From contig JAITMV010000171.1 in assembly GCA_031277295.1 (NCBI GenBank), positions 1 through 54,462 on the forward strand: a stretch of 54,462 nt of DNA. Reading direction: 5' to 3'. Shown piece after piece: positions 19,001 through 27,172 of the stretch. The DNA is from Burkholderiaceae bacterium. GTDB taxonomy: Bacteria > Pseudomonadota > Gammaproteobacteria > Burkholderiales > Burkholderiaceae_C. The position numbers were made by a program, and so were the translations under genes. The notes beneath the pieces are model-generated. The model worked only from the letters and a program-made list of their open reading frames with translations, ran no database searches and was not told the origin of the DNA. Numbering within the stretch: the stretch's first letter is position 1; each line of letters begins with the position of its first letter.

Positions 19001-21991
19001 ATCAATCTCCACCTTCGTCGGCGTTTCCGTGCCGGTGTTGCCGGCTTTGTCAACCGCGCGGGCCTCAAAGGTGTAGGTGCCGTGGGCAAGCTCTGTCTTT
19101 TGGGCGTCGTATTGCCAGATGCCGTTGCCGACCAAGGTGGCGTCGTGCCAGTCTTGTTTGCCGTCGTTGTTGTCGTCGCCAAGCGAAATTTGAATCCGCT
19201 CGTCGGCTGCCAGCGCACCGGTGACCGTCGCCTTGACAATCAGCGTCTGGTCGTTGGTGATGAAGTCGTTCGCCTCTGGGCCGTTGTCGTCCTGGATCGC
19301 GCTGAGCTTGGCAATGGCCGTCGGCGCGGTGGTGTCGACGATGATGTTGAAGATTTCAGACTTGGCGCTTTCGTTGCCAGCGTCGTCGGTGACGCTGACT
19401 CGCAGGTCATGGCTGCCTTCGTTGAGCACGTTGCCGGCCGGCTCAAACACCCATGTTCCGTCGGTCTTGACCTCGGTGGTGCCCAGCAGGGCGTCGTTGT
19501 CGTAAACGTTGATGATTTCGCCCGGCGTGGCTTTGTCGCCGCTCAGCATCGTTGGCACGGTGTCGTCGGTACTGTCGCCCTTGGTCAAGTGACCTTGCAC
19601 GCTGCCGACGTTGTCGTCGACGTTGCCGATGGAGGGGACACCTGAGGCGGTGGTGTCAATATTCAAATCGAAGGTGTCGGAGCCGTTAGTGCCGGCCCTG
19701 TTGACTGCCGTGGCCGTGTAGTGGTGCGCGGTGGGGGTCTGCTCTTGCAGTTCCAGGCGCCAGTTTCCGTTGGAGTCGGCGGTTGTCGCGCCCAGCAGGG
19801 TGCTGCCTTCGGTGACGGTTACCGTTATGCCCGCCGTGGCTTTGCCGACCAGGGTCGGGGTGGTGTCATTGGTTTTACCTTTGTCAGCGATGATCTGGTC
19901 TGCGCTGCCTGGGTGGACGCTGTCGACCGCGTGCAAGATGGTGACCACCACGTTTTTCGAGTCGACCGTGAAGGTCAGCGGGTCGCTCTTGTCGCTTGTG
20001 TTGCCCGCCTTATCGGTTTCAGTGACGGTGATGTCGTGCTCGGAGTCGTCGAGCGGGTCGGTCGGCGTGAAAGTCCAGTCCCCTTTGTCGCTCACCGTCG
20101 TCGTGCCAAGCTTGTCGGCGCCGTCGTAGATGGTGATGGTGCTGCCTGGTTCGCCGCTTCCTTTGAATTCTGGCTGGGTGTCGTCAGTTTCGTCGCCTGG
20201 GGAGATGGTGCCCTTTTTGTCACCGACGTCATCGTCTGCCGACGGCACTTTGGCGTTTGGCTTGGTGGTGTCCAAAACGATGATGTGCGGGCCGGTCATG
20301 TCGCTTTTTTCGCCATTCATTGTGGCGTCCGCGCGGAAATCCACCCCTCCGTTTTGGGTGATGTCAGTGGCCGGGGTGAAGGTCCAATTGCCGTCTGTGC
20401 CCACCGTGGTTGTGCCGATGGGCGTGAGCTTATCCTCGCCTTCGTTTTCGCCCTTGACGTATACCGTCACGGTCGAACCGGAGGTGCCGGTGCCGCTGAT
20501 TTTCGGCTTGCGGTCATCGGTCGTCTGACCTTCGGTGATGTAGCCTGTTATTGTGCCGACGTCGTCGAACATCTCCTCGATGGCTGGCGTCGCGGGCGGG
20601 GTACCTGTTACCGAGAACTCCCACTCATCGCTCTTCGCCCCGACGTTGCCGGCCTCGTCCACTGCCTCGGCTGTGAATTTGTGAGCAGCCTTGGTCAATA
20701 TCGTCGTCGGCTCGAAGCTCCAGCTTCCGTCTGCTTTCACTGCCGTCGTGCCGATCAGTACGTTGTTGTCGTACACGTTGATCGTGATCTTATCGCCCGC
20801 CGCTGGCGCATCCACTAGCTTGCCTGAGTACGTTGGCCTGCTGTCGTCTGTGGAGCCGCCTTTTGGAATCGAGCCCCTGAGGTTGCCCACATCGTCGATC
20901 AGGTTGAGATCTGTCAACCCCCCCGGCCCTACGACGTCCTTGGTGGCCTCCTCGGTATCGGAGGCTGTTGTGCCGGCAGCGTTGCTGACGTCGGCTCTGA
21001 CCGTGATTTTGCCGTCGGCGAGTTTGCTTAGATCGGCTGTGACGGTCCAGATACCGTTGTTGTCGGCATCGGCCTCGACTGTGGCGGTCACAGTCACGTC
21101 GGGGGTGCTGCCGTCGGTGTCGCTAATGGTCAGGGTGACCAGGCGGCCATTTTCTACGCCGGTGGTGACGCCGGAGAGGGTGACCTTGCCTTGTTCGCTT
21201 GCGTTGATGTAGCCGTCGCCCGCAATCTGATCGTCGATGCTGACGGATACGTTACCCGCGTCGACGGTGTACGCCTTGCTTGTGTCGTAGGGCTGCTCGT
21301 TGCCGTCTTCGTCCGTTACGATCAGTTGGGCTTCTATCGTTTTGTCGGTATCCGCGGCCAGTTCGCTGCCTGGTACGTCGACTTTCCAGGTCAGGCTGCC
21401 GTCGGCCTCTTCGTTGATGGTGGCGGTGTATTCTTTGCCGTTGACGGTAACAACGACTTTTCTGTTCGCCGCGTTGTCGGGCACATCTTTGATCGTGCCG
21501 GTGACGGATATAGAGTCCTTTATCTCAGTGCCGCTGAGGATATTGTCGTCAGTGATGGAGTTGATCGCGACTGAAGGTTTGGTGTCGTCGTCGTCGCCAT
21601 TGCTCAAGGCCGCCGCGGCGAGGATGCCGCCCAGCAGCGCCAGCAGTATCCAGCCGAGGTTGCTGTCTTCTTCCAGCAGGGTGTAGGTGACGCAGGCGTC
21701 GGCAACCCCGTCTTCGCCGCACCAGGCGTTGGTGAAGCCCGCTACGTAAGCCATGTCTCCGTCAAGGAAGACCAGTTGATCTTCTGTACTGATCGCAAAG
21801 CCGTTGATCCGTACCTGCGCGCCATCCTGGAAGGTGATGATGAGGTCGTCCCCCTCACGGGCGTAACTCGAGACATCGGACTGGCGCGCGGAGACGACAA
21901 ACGCCTCACGCACGTCTGACCGTACCGTCACAGTATCGCCCATGGCGACCTGAATGATTTCTGCGCCTTGCACTTGATCTTCGATAGACAT
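16037..21991 (-). CDS. Giant BapA-like Ig-repeat protein, probable type I secretion substrate
   Basis: 1984 residues from ATG 21989-21991, behind a modest AGAGAG site. Residues 1-88 match the BapA-prefix-like domain of the giant at 4468-9873 (IIQVAMGDTVTVRSDVREAF, EDQLVFLDGDM). A hydrophobic segment, GWILLALLGGILAAAAL, lies at about 113-129. About 15 Ig-like domains of 100-110 residues fill 138-1757, with DDVG...GTTDD and WTFTP...DKAGN signatures. Domains 4-8 (466-1000) are repeated in the same order as domains 10-14 (1103-1645). Residues 1760-1984 form a beta-rich C-terminal domain (GIKRIQQFDLN, MTILGDNTSTVELDAGW, LLIMQGVVVNVG) of the kind that ends type I secreted repeat proteins. An adhesin or biofilm-matrix role is inferred. 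No ABC exporter, membrane fusion protein or LapD/LapG-like gene is in the window. Confidence 0.87.
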   Translation of the reverse strand: MSIEDQVQGAEIIQVAMGDTVTVRSDVREAFVVSARQSDVSSYAREGDDLIITFQDGAQVRINGFAISTEDQLVFLDGDMAYVAGFTNAWCGEDGVADACVTYTLLEEDSNLGWILLALLGGILAAAALSNGDDDDTKPSVAINSITDDNILSGTEIKDSISVTGTIKDVPDNAANRKVVVTVNGKEYTATINEEADGSLTWKVDVPGSELAADTDKTIEAQLIVTDEDGNEQPYDTSKAYTVDAGNVSVSIDDQIAGDGYINASEQGKVTLSGVTTGVENGRLVTLTISDTDGSTPDVTVTATVEADADNNGIWTVTADLSKLADGKITVRADVSNAAGTTASDTEEATKDVVGPGGLTDLNLIDDVGNLRGSIPKGGSTDDSRPTYSGKLVDAPAAGDKITINVYDNNVLIGTTAVKADGSWSFEPTTILTKAAHKFTAEAVDEAGNVGAKSDEWEFSVTGTPPATPAIEEMFDDVGTITGYITEGQTTDDRKPKISGTGTSGSTVTVYVKGENEGEDKLTPIGTTTVGTDGNWTFTPATDITQNGGVDFRADATMNGEKSDMTGPHIIVLDTTKPNAKVPSADDDVGDKKGTISPGDETDDTQPEFKGSGEPGSTITIYDGADKLGTTTVSDKGDWTFTPTDPLDDSEHDITVTETDKAGNTSDKSDPLTFTVDSKNVVVTILHAVDSVHPGSADQIIADKGKTNDTTPTLVGKATAGITVTVTEGSTLLGATTADSNGNWRLELQEQTPTAHHYTATAVNRAGTNGSDTFDLNIDTTASGVPSIGNVDDNVGSVQGHLTKGDSTDDTVPTMLSGDKATPGEIINVYDNDALLGTTEVKTDGTWVFEPAGNVLNEGSHDLRVSVTDDAGNESAKSEIFNIIVDTTAPTAIAKLSAIQDDNGPEANDFITNDQTLIVKATVTGALAADERIQISLGDDNNDGKQDWHDATLVGNGIWQYDAQKTELAHGTYTFEARAVDKAGNTGTETPTKVEIDTKVDSVTIDITGIDEDTGNKGDFITSDRTLKFFGTIDRTLTASEVVQISLDDGQTWKIASVNDKTWNYDNTANTMGGKTVIHARVVDLGGNVEGTDKENLEVDSGPAPKPPAITGVMDDVLEHTGNIPPDGVTNDRTPTVIGTSEAGLTVTVYVDDDGDGGKPPVAMGVTTVDSAGKWSVVLDEIKSNGKINITADAMNTSGRRSDPTGDRFVTLDADSPDAAGKPIGTDDIDPVKGTIADKGATNDSQPEFSGKLTSAQGEQGDVISIYDGTTLLGTTAVGTGGAWTFTTPSSKELNDGDHSITTKVTDKAGNTGPSSDALTFTVDTTGRTVTISHAVDDKTPVESDDLASGAVTNDDTPKLVGKATAGTTVTITEGATVLGTVVADANENWSFTTPLQADGKHTYTASVESKAGAKDSATFELTIDTKASGVPVIGSVSDDVGYKQGTLVQNERTDDTTPTLRGTAKDAADGDTINVYDNGALLGTTTVDKGEWSYTPPPTHTLNEGPHSLEVSVTDKAGNESGKSPAFNLVVDVTGPSSTAKITGIDEDRGIKADDFLTSDNTLVIKAGLTGALETGDKVQISLGDDNKDGIIDWHDASLVNGVWQYDATSRTLADGTYTFIARTIDIAGNSSTESETKVVIETGKPTSKATIDTYTDDVGDKQGNFGSGTTTDDKSIVLNGKVTAATLEVDDRIAVYNDGKLLGYADLDAKAGTWTYEVDNLVNKTDYKFTANVTDAAGNDSPIPSDVFTLSTNQDGIDVKIFIEGVGGSKWWHETNTDDETVGTNDNNDFIGITGTDFFEVDGMAGGGFNTIVFEANNLTLNVAQMLQQDPIPGIKRIQQFDLNNQLNTEDTGPNGPGTANDYDIDTTGNKLILSFDDVEVLVGQYKDEDANKDGKPDVFSTNFVVSGTTSATHMTILGDNTSTVELDAGWAKTSTNTMNIYNGLGSDAFTYENVVFDVWHHSGSNTVYDLLIMQGVVVNVG
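17057..18685 (-). repeat. Five-Ig super-repeat, copy 2 (residues 1103-1645)
   Basis: Encodes five consecutive Ig-like domains that match copy 1 (18992-20596) domain by domain. Pairs include VGKATAGTTVTITEGATVLG with VGKATAGITVTVTEGSTLLG, and VQISLGDDNKDGIIDWHDAS with IQISLGDDNNDGKQDWHDAT. One unpaired domain (residues 1001-1102) separates the copies. Confidence 0.8.
18992..20596 (-). repeat. Five-Ig super-repeat, copy 1 (residues 466-1000)
   Basis: First copy of the duplicated block. The copies have diverged at the protein level, so this is not a recent event. It shows that the gene grew by duplication of multi-domain segments, not only of single domains. Confidence 0.8.
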
Positions 21992-22567
21992 GGCTGAAGC
22001 TCTCTTTCGTTCGGTTTGATTTTGCGATTCGTTCAGGTAAATTTCCCTTGGCGCCGAGGCAAAAGCATTGGCTTACACGCTTCACCCGGCTGCGGACAGA
22101 AATCTACCACATTGCTAACCTGGTATCGTAAAAATTCACACTTATCCCCCCGCAGACCCCTGACGGACACCGTGCAGCCCACTCGCTTTTCCATTGAAAT
22201 GAAGGCTTAGTAAGGCTTCGCGCCGCGGATGGCATCCACGGAGCGATTGTAACGTCATGTGAACGTTTCCACCAGTCCCAATATTACATTCGTACACTTC
22301 GTTCAAAAAAAATCACGCGGCAGAGTGGTTTCTTTTTGCAACCTATCTTGCCGCACCGCCGTTTTACGCAGGGGTGGCGCGTAAACAACAACAGGGGCGC
22401 TGGGCGGTTTTATTCAGGAGGTGGCGCTTGGGGATGTGAGCTTGGATGGGCGCCCGCTTCGTCATTCCTGTGTAGACGGGAAAGCGAAGCTTCGAGGGAC
22501 GGCCACACATCCAGGGGCTTTTGCTCAAGGGCCGGTGTTTGAGGATGCGCCCTTGGATTCCCGCCTT
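21992..22567. other. Upstream region of the second giant gene
   Basis: About 400 bp of relatively AT-rich sequence (21992-22420), probably the promoter region of the giant gene; no clear -35/-10 pair could be chosen. A REP-like unit lies at 22461-22485, followed by a GCGAAGCTTCGAGGGAC segment like that at 15600. No gene is seen. Confidence 0.45.
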
Positions 22568-22672
22568 CGCGGGAATGATGAGGAAGAGCGCGGGAATGAT
22601 AAAGAAGAGCACGGGAATAACGATGAGAAGGGCGGAAATGACGATGGAGGGCGCGGGGATGACGGTGGGCAT
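22568..22672. repeat. Five 21-bp tandem repeats derived from a REP-like unit
   Basis: Five consecutive 21-bp units, starting CGCGGGAATGATGAGGAAGA and drifting along the array to CGCGGGGATGACGGTGGG. The first overlaps the end of a CCCGCCTTCGCGGGAATGA REP-like unit, so the array looks like local amplification of the repeat tail. Noncoding; it ends 22 bp before the DsbD-like stop codon. Confidence 0.8.
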
Positions 22673-22694
22673 TTCATTTGTGTGGCGGGTCGGG

Positions 22695-24911
22695 TTACAG
22701 CCGCTCCAGCGCTTGTTTTATGTCGCCTACGCTGAGAATTTCGCTGAGTACCAACGGCGGTTTGCCGGGAGCTTGCAGCAGGTAGACGGGCACGCCGCTG
22801 CGACCGAGGCGGCGCAGTTCGGCGGTGATGGCGTCGTCGCGCCTGGTCCAGTCGGCACGGAAGGTTTGCACTTGAGCAGCGTCCAGGGCAGCCAGCACCT
22901 CGGCACGCGAGAGTGTGGTTTTTTCGTTGATCTGGCAGGTTACGCACCAAGCGGCGGTGAAGTCGACGAATACCGGCTGGCCACCGGCCAAGGCAGCCTG
23001 CACGCGGCTGGCCGACCACGGCTGCCAGCGGCCCCCAGTCACTTCGCCGGGCGTCACCGCGGGCAGCGGACGGATTACTGATGGCCCCAGCCAGGCGAGT
23101 AGCGCGGCGCCCAGCGCCAGCGCTGGTAAGCTCAGGCTCAAGCGCAACCGGCCAGGCAGACTCAGCGTCCACAGCAACAGCGCCAGCGCCACCAGCAGCG
23201 CCAGTAGCGCCGCCGCGCCGTCAATACCGCTTTGCTGGCCCAGTACCCACAGCAGCCAAGCAACGGTGCCGAACATGGGAAAGGCCAGCAGGCGCCTGAG
23301 GACTTCCATCCACGCGCCTGGCTTGGGTAGTAGCCGCGCCAGCGCGGGCCACCAGCTTGCCGCCAAATAGGGTAGCGCCATCCCGAGACCGATGGCGGCA
23401 AATATTCCCAGCGCTTGCAGTGTCGGCAGACTTATCGCCAGTCCCAGTGACGCGCCCATGAATGGCGCCGTGCAGGGTGAGGCCACGGCCACGGCCAGCA
23501 CGCCGGATAAGCCGGCGTCGATCACCGGGTGGCGCGCTTGCAGCGTGGCCAGGCGACTGAGCAGCAGAAAGCGAAACTGGAACACGCTTGCCAGATTCAG
23601 CCCGATGACGGTAAACAGCACTGCCAGCGCCGCTACCACTGCCGGCGATTGCAATTGAAAGCCCCAACCGATGGCATGTCCGCCCGCGCGCAAAGCCAAC
23701 ATCAGCCCGCCCAGTGCCAGAAACGACAGTACCACGCCTGCGCTGTAGGCTAGGCCGCTGACGCGGTGCGCGCGATGGTCGCCTGAGTGCCGGGCAAAAC
23801 CGATGATTTTAATGGCGAGCACTGGGAATACGCACGGCATCAGGTTCAGTATCAGGCCGCCTACCAATGCACCCAGCAGCGCGAGCGCAAGGACGCCCGC
23901 GGGCGCGGCGGCGGCGGCAGTGGCGGCAGTGGCTGGGGCTTGTGGCGTCAGCGTCAGCGTCGGCACGGCGGTCAGCGGCGCGGGAGTGGAGGCGTTAGTG
24001 GGCCAGGCGCCGCTTACCGGCGCTTGGACGCGCCAGCCTTGGTCGCCAGCGGCCAAAACTAGCGGCAGAGTTGGCGGGCTTTCAGTGCGGTCGGGCGATA
24101 GCGGCAGGTCAGCCGTCCACACTGCGCCGTCCCAGCGTTGGCTCCAGCTTTTGGGGCTGACGGGTTGGTCTGGCGCGGCCAAGCTGGCGGCGGCGCGGAT
24201 GATGCCGGGGGTCTCAGGAAATAGCTCTAGCGTCTGCCCCCGCACCCCGGCGGGCAGCCCGGCCACGCGCACGCTCAGGCGCTGGCCGCCGTTTTCGATT
24301 TGTGCTTGATGATCGCCCTGCACTTGAGCAGGCTGCGCCTTCAGGGCGGCATTGAAGGCGGCGGCATGAAGTCCGGTTGAGCTGCGCAGCGGCAGCTTGA
24401 GGCTGAATTCGCCCTGCTGCGGAACGCATTCCTGTCGGCACACCAGCCAGGTGGCCTTTAGCTCGATTGGCAGCGCATCGTCCAGCGGGCCGGGCCGGTA
24501 CTGGGGCGTGACGATGAGCGGCACCGGTAGCAGCACGGTGCCGTCGTAGCCGTAATTGAGCAACGGGCCGATGGGGATTTTTTTCGGCAGCGGCCAGGCG
24601 ATGTCGCCGGTCATTACGCCGGGCGGCAGTGTCCAGTGCATCTCGGTCGGCAGGCCGGAGTCGCCGGGGTTTTTCCAGTACGTGTGCCAGTGCGGGGCGT
24701 GTTCAATCTGCAAGCCGACCCAGACCTGCGAGGCCTGGCCCGAGGCCTGCGGCCCCACCGGGACGCCATCCGCGGCGTGGGCTATCAAAGTTGCGCGCAC
24801 TTGCCCGGTGCGGACTTCGGCCGGGGCGTCTGTTTGCGCGTGAGCGGATAGCGCGCCTGCGGCCAGCGTTAAAACGGTAACGAACGAGCGGAAAAATCGC
24901 CGGGCAGTCAT
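22695..24911 (-). CDS. DsbD/ScsB-like thiol:disulfide interchange protein
   Basis: 738 residues. A signal peptide (1-25, ending SAHAQ) leads to a periplasmic DsbD-N/ScsB-like domain with Cys158 and Cys162 in WLVCRQECVP. A multi-span membrane domain (about 335-600) has Cys360 (LMPCVFP) and Cys480 (ASPCTAP), the two transmembrane redox cysteines. A C-terminal thioredoxin-like domain carries Cys656-Val-Thr-Cys659. All three redox pairs needed to carry electrons from cytoplasmic thioredoxin to the periplasm are present. The N-terminal sequence is closer to the ScsB branch than to classic DsbD. It is divergent from the cyclopropane synthase gene, with a 211-bp shared upstream region. Its substrates may include exported Cys proteins or cytochrome c maturation factors; the context does not say which. 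Confidence 0.87.
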   Translation of the reverse strand: MTARRFFRSFVTVLTLAAGALSAHAQTDAPAEVRTGQVRATLIAHAADGVPVGPQASGQASQVWVGLQIEHAPHWHTYWKNPGDSGLPTEMHWTLPPGVMTGDIAWPLPKKIPIGPLLNYGYDGTVLLPVPLIVTPQYRPGPLDDALPIELKATWLVCRQECVPQQGEFSLKLPLRSSTGLHAAAFNAALKAQPAQVQGDHQAQIENGGQRLSVRVAGLPAGVRGQTLELFPETPGIIRAAASLAAPDQPVSPKSWSQRWDGAVWTADLPLSPDRTESPPTLPLVLAAGDQGWRVQAPVSGAWPTNASTPAPLTAVPTLTLTPQAPATAATAAAAAPAGVLALALLGALVGGLILNLMPCVFPVLAIKIIGFARHSGDHRAHRVSGLAYSAGVVLSFLALGGLMLALRAGGHAIGWGFQLQSPAVVAALAVLFTVIGLNLASVFQFRFLLLSRLATLQARHPVIDAGLSGVLAVAVASPCTAPFMGASLGLAISLPTLQALGIFAAIGLGMALPYLAASWWPALARLLPKPGAWMEVLRRLLAFPMFGTVAWLLWVLGQQSGIDGAAALLALLVALALLLWTLSLPGRLRLSLSLPALALGAALLAWLGPSVIRPLPAVTPGEVTGGRWQPWSASRVQAALAGGQPVFVDFTAAWCVTCQINEKTTLSRAEVLAALDAAQVQTFRADWTRRDDAITAELRRLGRSGVPVYLLQAPGKPPLVLSEILSVGDIKQALERL

Positions 24912-25122
24912 GATTGGTTATGAGGTCGGTAAGTTAAACTTGGTTCCATGCTGAACGATGGTCGGGGCGCTGTGGCCGATGTGTCCAATGTGACATAAAC
25001 CGGCGACTTTGTGGAGGCAAAATATCCCACAACCTCGGTCATCCGACCTCCTTTTGCTGAAATAGCCGCACGCGGCAGCCGTTCAATTTTGCCGCGCGCC
25101 AGATGCAAGGAACCCGTTTGCC

Positions 25123-26385
25123 ATGGGACTTTCTGCCACCTTCGCGCTCGATTCCGCTTTAGAGCACTGGGCCGAGCGGCTGCGTCAGCGGCTTGATTTA
25201 CCGCTGCTGGTGCGCTGCAATGGTAACGGCCTGCGCCTGAGCCGCTGCGCCACCGAGCCGCGCGTCATCGTCGACGTGCGCAACGCCGTCGGCGTTGCCG
25301 CGCTGCTGGCTCCGTCGCTGGATAACCTGGGGCGCGCCTACGTCGAAGGCCATATCGACGTCACTGGCACGGCGGGCGACATTATCGATATGGCGCATCG
25401 GCTGGCCGAAAACGGCGACTCCAGCGACGGCAAGCGCGGCTGGATGCGACGCATCGCGCTCAAGGTGGCTGGCACCATCAACCACAGCCACACCCGCGCC
25501 GCCGACCAGCAGGCTATTCAGTACCACTACGACGTGTCGAATGACTTTTATGCCGAGTGGCTGGACCCGGCGCTGGTGTATTCGTGCGCCTATTTCGAGC
25601 GGGGCGACGAAACGCTGGCCGAGGCGCAAGAAAAAAAGATCGACCACATCCTGACCAAGTTGCGCCTGCAACCGGACCAGAGTCTGCTGGATATTGGCTG
25701 TGGCTGGGGCTCGCTGGTGCTGCGCGCGGCGCAGAAGTTTGGCGCTCGCTGCGTGGGCATTACGTTGTCGCAAAATCAGTTCGATCTGGCTACCGAGCGT
25801 GTGCGCGCCACTGGCCTGGCTGACCGCATCGACATCCGCTTGCAAGATTACCGCGACGTGGAGGGCAAGTTCGACCGTATCACGAGTATCGGTATGTTCG
25901 AGCACGTGGGGCTGAAAAACCTCAGCGCTTATTTTCGCGTCATCCGGGACTCGCTCACGCCCGATGGCTGGGCCATGAATCACGGCATTACTTCTACCGA
26001 CGCGCATAACGGTGAAACCAGCCACGGCGCTGGCCATTTTGTTGACCAGTACGTGTTTCCGCAAGGCGAGTTGCCGCACGTTGGCACTGTGCTGACTACC
26101 ATGCAAGAAGGCGGCTTGGAGCCGTTTGACATAGAAAGCCTGCGCCGTCACTACGCCCGTACCCTGCAATGCTGGAGCGATGCCTTCGAGGCCAAGGCCG
26201 AGCGCCTGAAATCGCTGGTGGCGGAAAAGACGTGGCGCATTTGGCGCATGTACTTGATCGGCAGCCAGTGGGCTTTTGACAACGATGAGATTTCGCTGTT
26301 TCAGGTGTTGTGTCGGCGCGCCGGCCAGCAGGCTGCTTCGCTGCCCTGGTCGCGGCGCTGGATCTATGACGATGCCGGAAGTTGA
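25123..26385 (+). CDS. cfa: Cyclopropane-fatty-acyl-phospholipid synthase family methyltransferase
   Basis: 420 residues, ATG 25123 after an AAGGA site. The N-terminal lipid-binding region (about 1-140) leads into the QYHYDVSNDFYAEWLDPALVYSCAYF signature of the family, then the SAM-binding loop around residues 188-198 (LLDIGCGWGSL) and the MFEHVG motif. It adds a methylene bridge from S-adenosylmethionine to unsaturated acyl chains of membrane phospholipids, acting at the inner membrane face. Length fits the family. Its 3' end overlaps the next gene by about 20 bases. Confidence 0.92.
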   Translation: MGLSATFALDSALEHWAERLRQRLDLPLLVRCNGNGLRLSRCATEPRVIVDVRNAVGVAALLAPSLDNLGRAYVEGHIDVTGTAGDIIDMAHRLAENGDSSDGKRGWMRRIALKVAGTINHSHTRAADQQAIQYHYDVSNDFYAEWLDPALVYSCAYFERGDETLAEAQEKKIDHILTKLRLQPDQSLLDIGCGWGSLVLRAAQKFGARCVGITLSQNQFDLATERVRATGLADRIDIRLQDYRDVEGKFDRITSIGMFEHVGLKNLSAYFRVIRDSLTPDGWAMNHGITSTDAHNGETSHGAGHFVDQYVFPQGELPHVGTVLTTMQEGGLEPFDIESLRRHYARTLQCWSDAFEAKAERLKSLVAEKTWRIWRMYLIGSQWAFDNDEISLFQVLCRRAGQQAASLPWSRRWIYDDAGS

Positions 26386-26977
26386 TGAGCAGACGCCCGC
26401 CGTATCAGCGCCCTCCCCTGTCAAACGGTCGGCGCGAATACTGCTGATTGCCGCCGTGTTGGCGCTGGCGTTGTTGGCGACGGTGGCTGCGCTGGCGTTG
26501 CAAATTCATTTCGAGGCCGGTGACCGCGAGCGGCTGCACCGTGCGTTGGAGCACGCCCATCAGGTGTTGGCCGGCGTTGACGATACCGCGGCGCTGGCGG
26601 CTATGCCGACACGCATGGCTGCCGCTTTCGATCATCAACGCGCGTTGGCGGCGCGTGTCCAGAATTCGCTGGGTCAGCCGCTGTACGAAAAACGCCCCGA
26701 AACTATTCTGCCGCCCGCTCTGCTGACGCGACCCGCGCTGGCTTTGCCTGCCCCGCTGGTGACTTGGCGCGTGGGCGATGTGTATTGGCGCGGCAGCGCG
26801 TTAATCATGCGTATGCCCCTGGAGGGCGCCACACCGCTGACGGTGGCGATGGCGCTGCCGGTTGAGCGTGATTTGAATTTTTTGCAACGCTTGCGCCTGG
26901 TGCTGATTGCTTACGTGCTGCTGGCGTCGTTGGGACTGACGGCGCTGGCGTGGAAGTTGGTTTTCGGCAAGGCTTGA
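26366..26977 (+). CDS. CusS-like heavy-metal sensor domain without kinase (truncated or stand-alone)
   Basis: 203 residues from ATG 26366 (a second ATG lies at 26372). There are two membrane segments, about 25-45 (ILLIAAVLALALLATVAALA) and 178-198 (LVLIAYVLLASLGLTALAW). Between them is a periplasmic domain with HFEAGDRERLHRALEHAHQV and TPLTVAMALPVERDLNFLQR, which match the sensor part of CusS/IrlS-type histidine kinases. The protein stops right after the second membrane segment. HAMP, His-phosphotransfer and ATPase domains are absent in all frames downstream, where dispersed repeats begin within about 15 bases. Truncation by repeat-mediated rearrangement is likely; a stand-alone regulator is the alternative. 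It overlaps the end of cfa. Confidence 0.6.
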   Translation: MTMPEVDEQTPAVSAPSPVKRSARILLIAAVLALALLATVAALALQIHFEAGDRERLHRALEHAHQVLAGVDDTAALAAMPTRMAAAFDHQRALAARVQNSLGQPLYEKRPETILPPALLTRPALALPAPLVTWRVGDVYWRGSALIMRMPLEGATPLTVAMALPVERDLNFLQRLRLVLIAYVLLASLGLTALAWKLVFGKA

Positions 26978-26984
26978 GGCGCAA

Positions 26985-27120
26985 CGCTTCAGTGTTCCAT
27001 TGCGTTTGTGAGGGATGGGGGCTGACGGCGTATGAAACATGTGCAGTGCGTACTTTCGAGGCCGCGAGCACCCACCCCTACCTTTTCCCAAAGGGGGAGG
27101 GGGCGAAGGGGGGGTGAGGA
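26985..27120. repeat. Dispersed repeats
   Basis: A CTTCAGTGTTCCATTGCG...GTATGAAAC unit (26985-27036) is of the same family as 3832-3880 and 4063-4102. A G/C-run hairpin (CCAAAGGGGGAGGGGGCG) follows at about 27088-27116. No gene is seen in the 195-bp gap. Confidence 0.6.
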
Positions 27121-27172
27121 TGAAAAAGTTGCACCGCGCGGGGGGAGGCGTGAATACGGCTTCACTTCAAGC

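Noticed and set aside
22364-22672. Minus-strand frame with repeated Ile/Val/Pro residues, looking like membrane repeats
   Set aside because: It lies over the 21-bp tandem array and a REP-like unit; 21 is a multiple of 3, so the frame stays open by chance.
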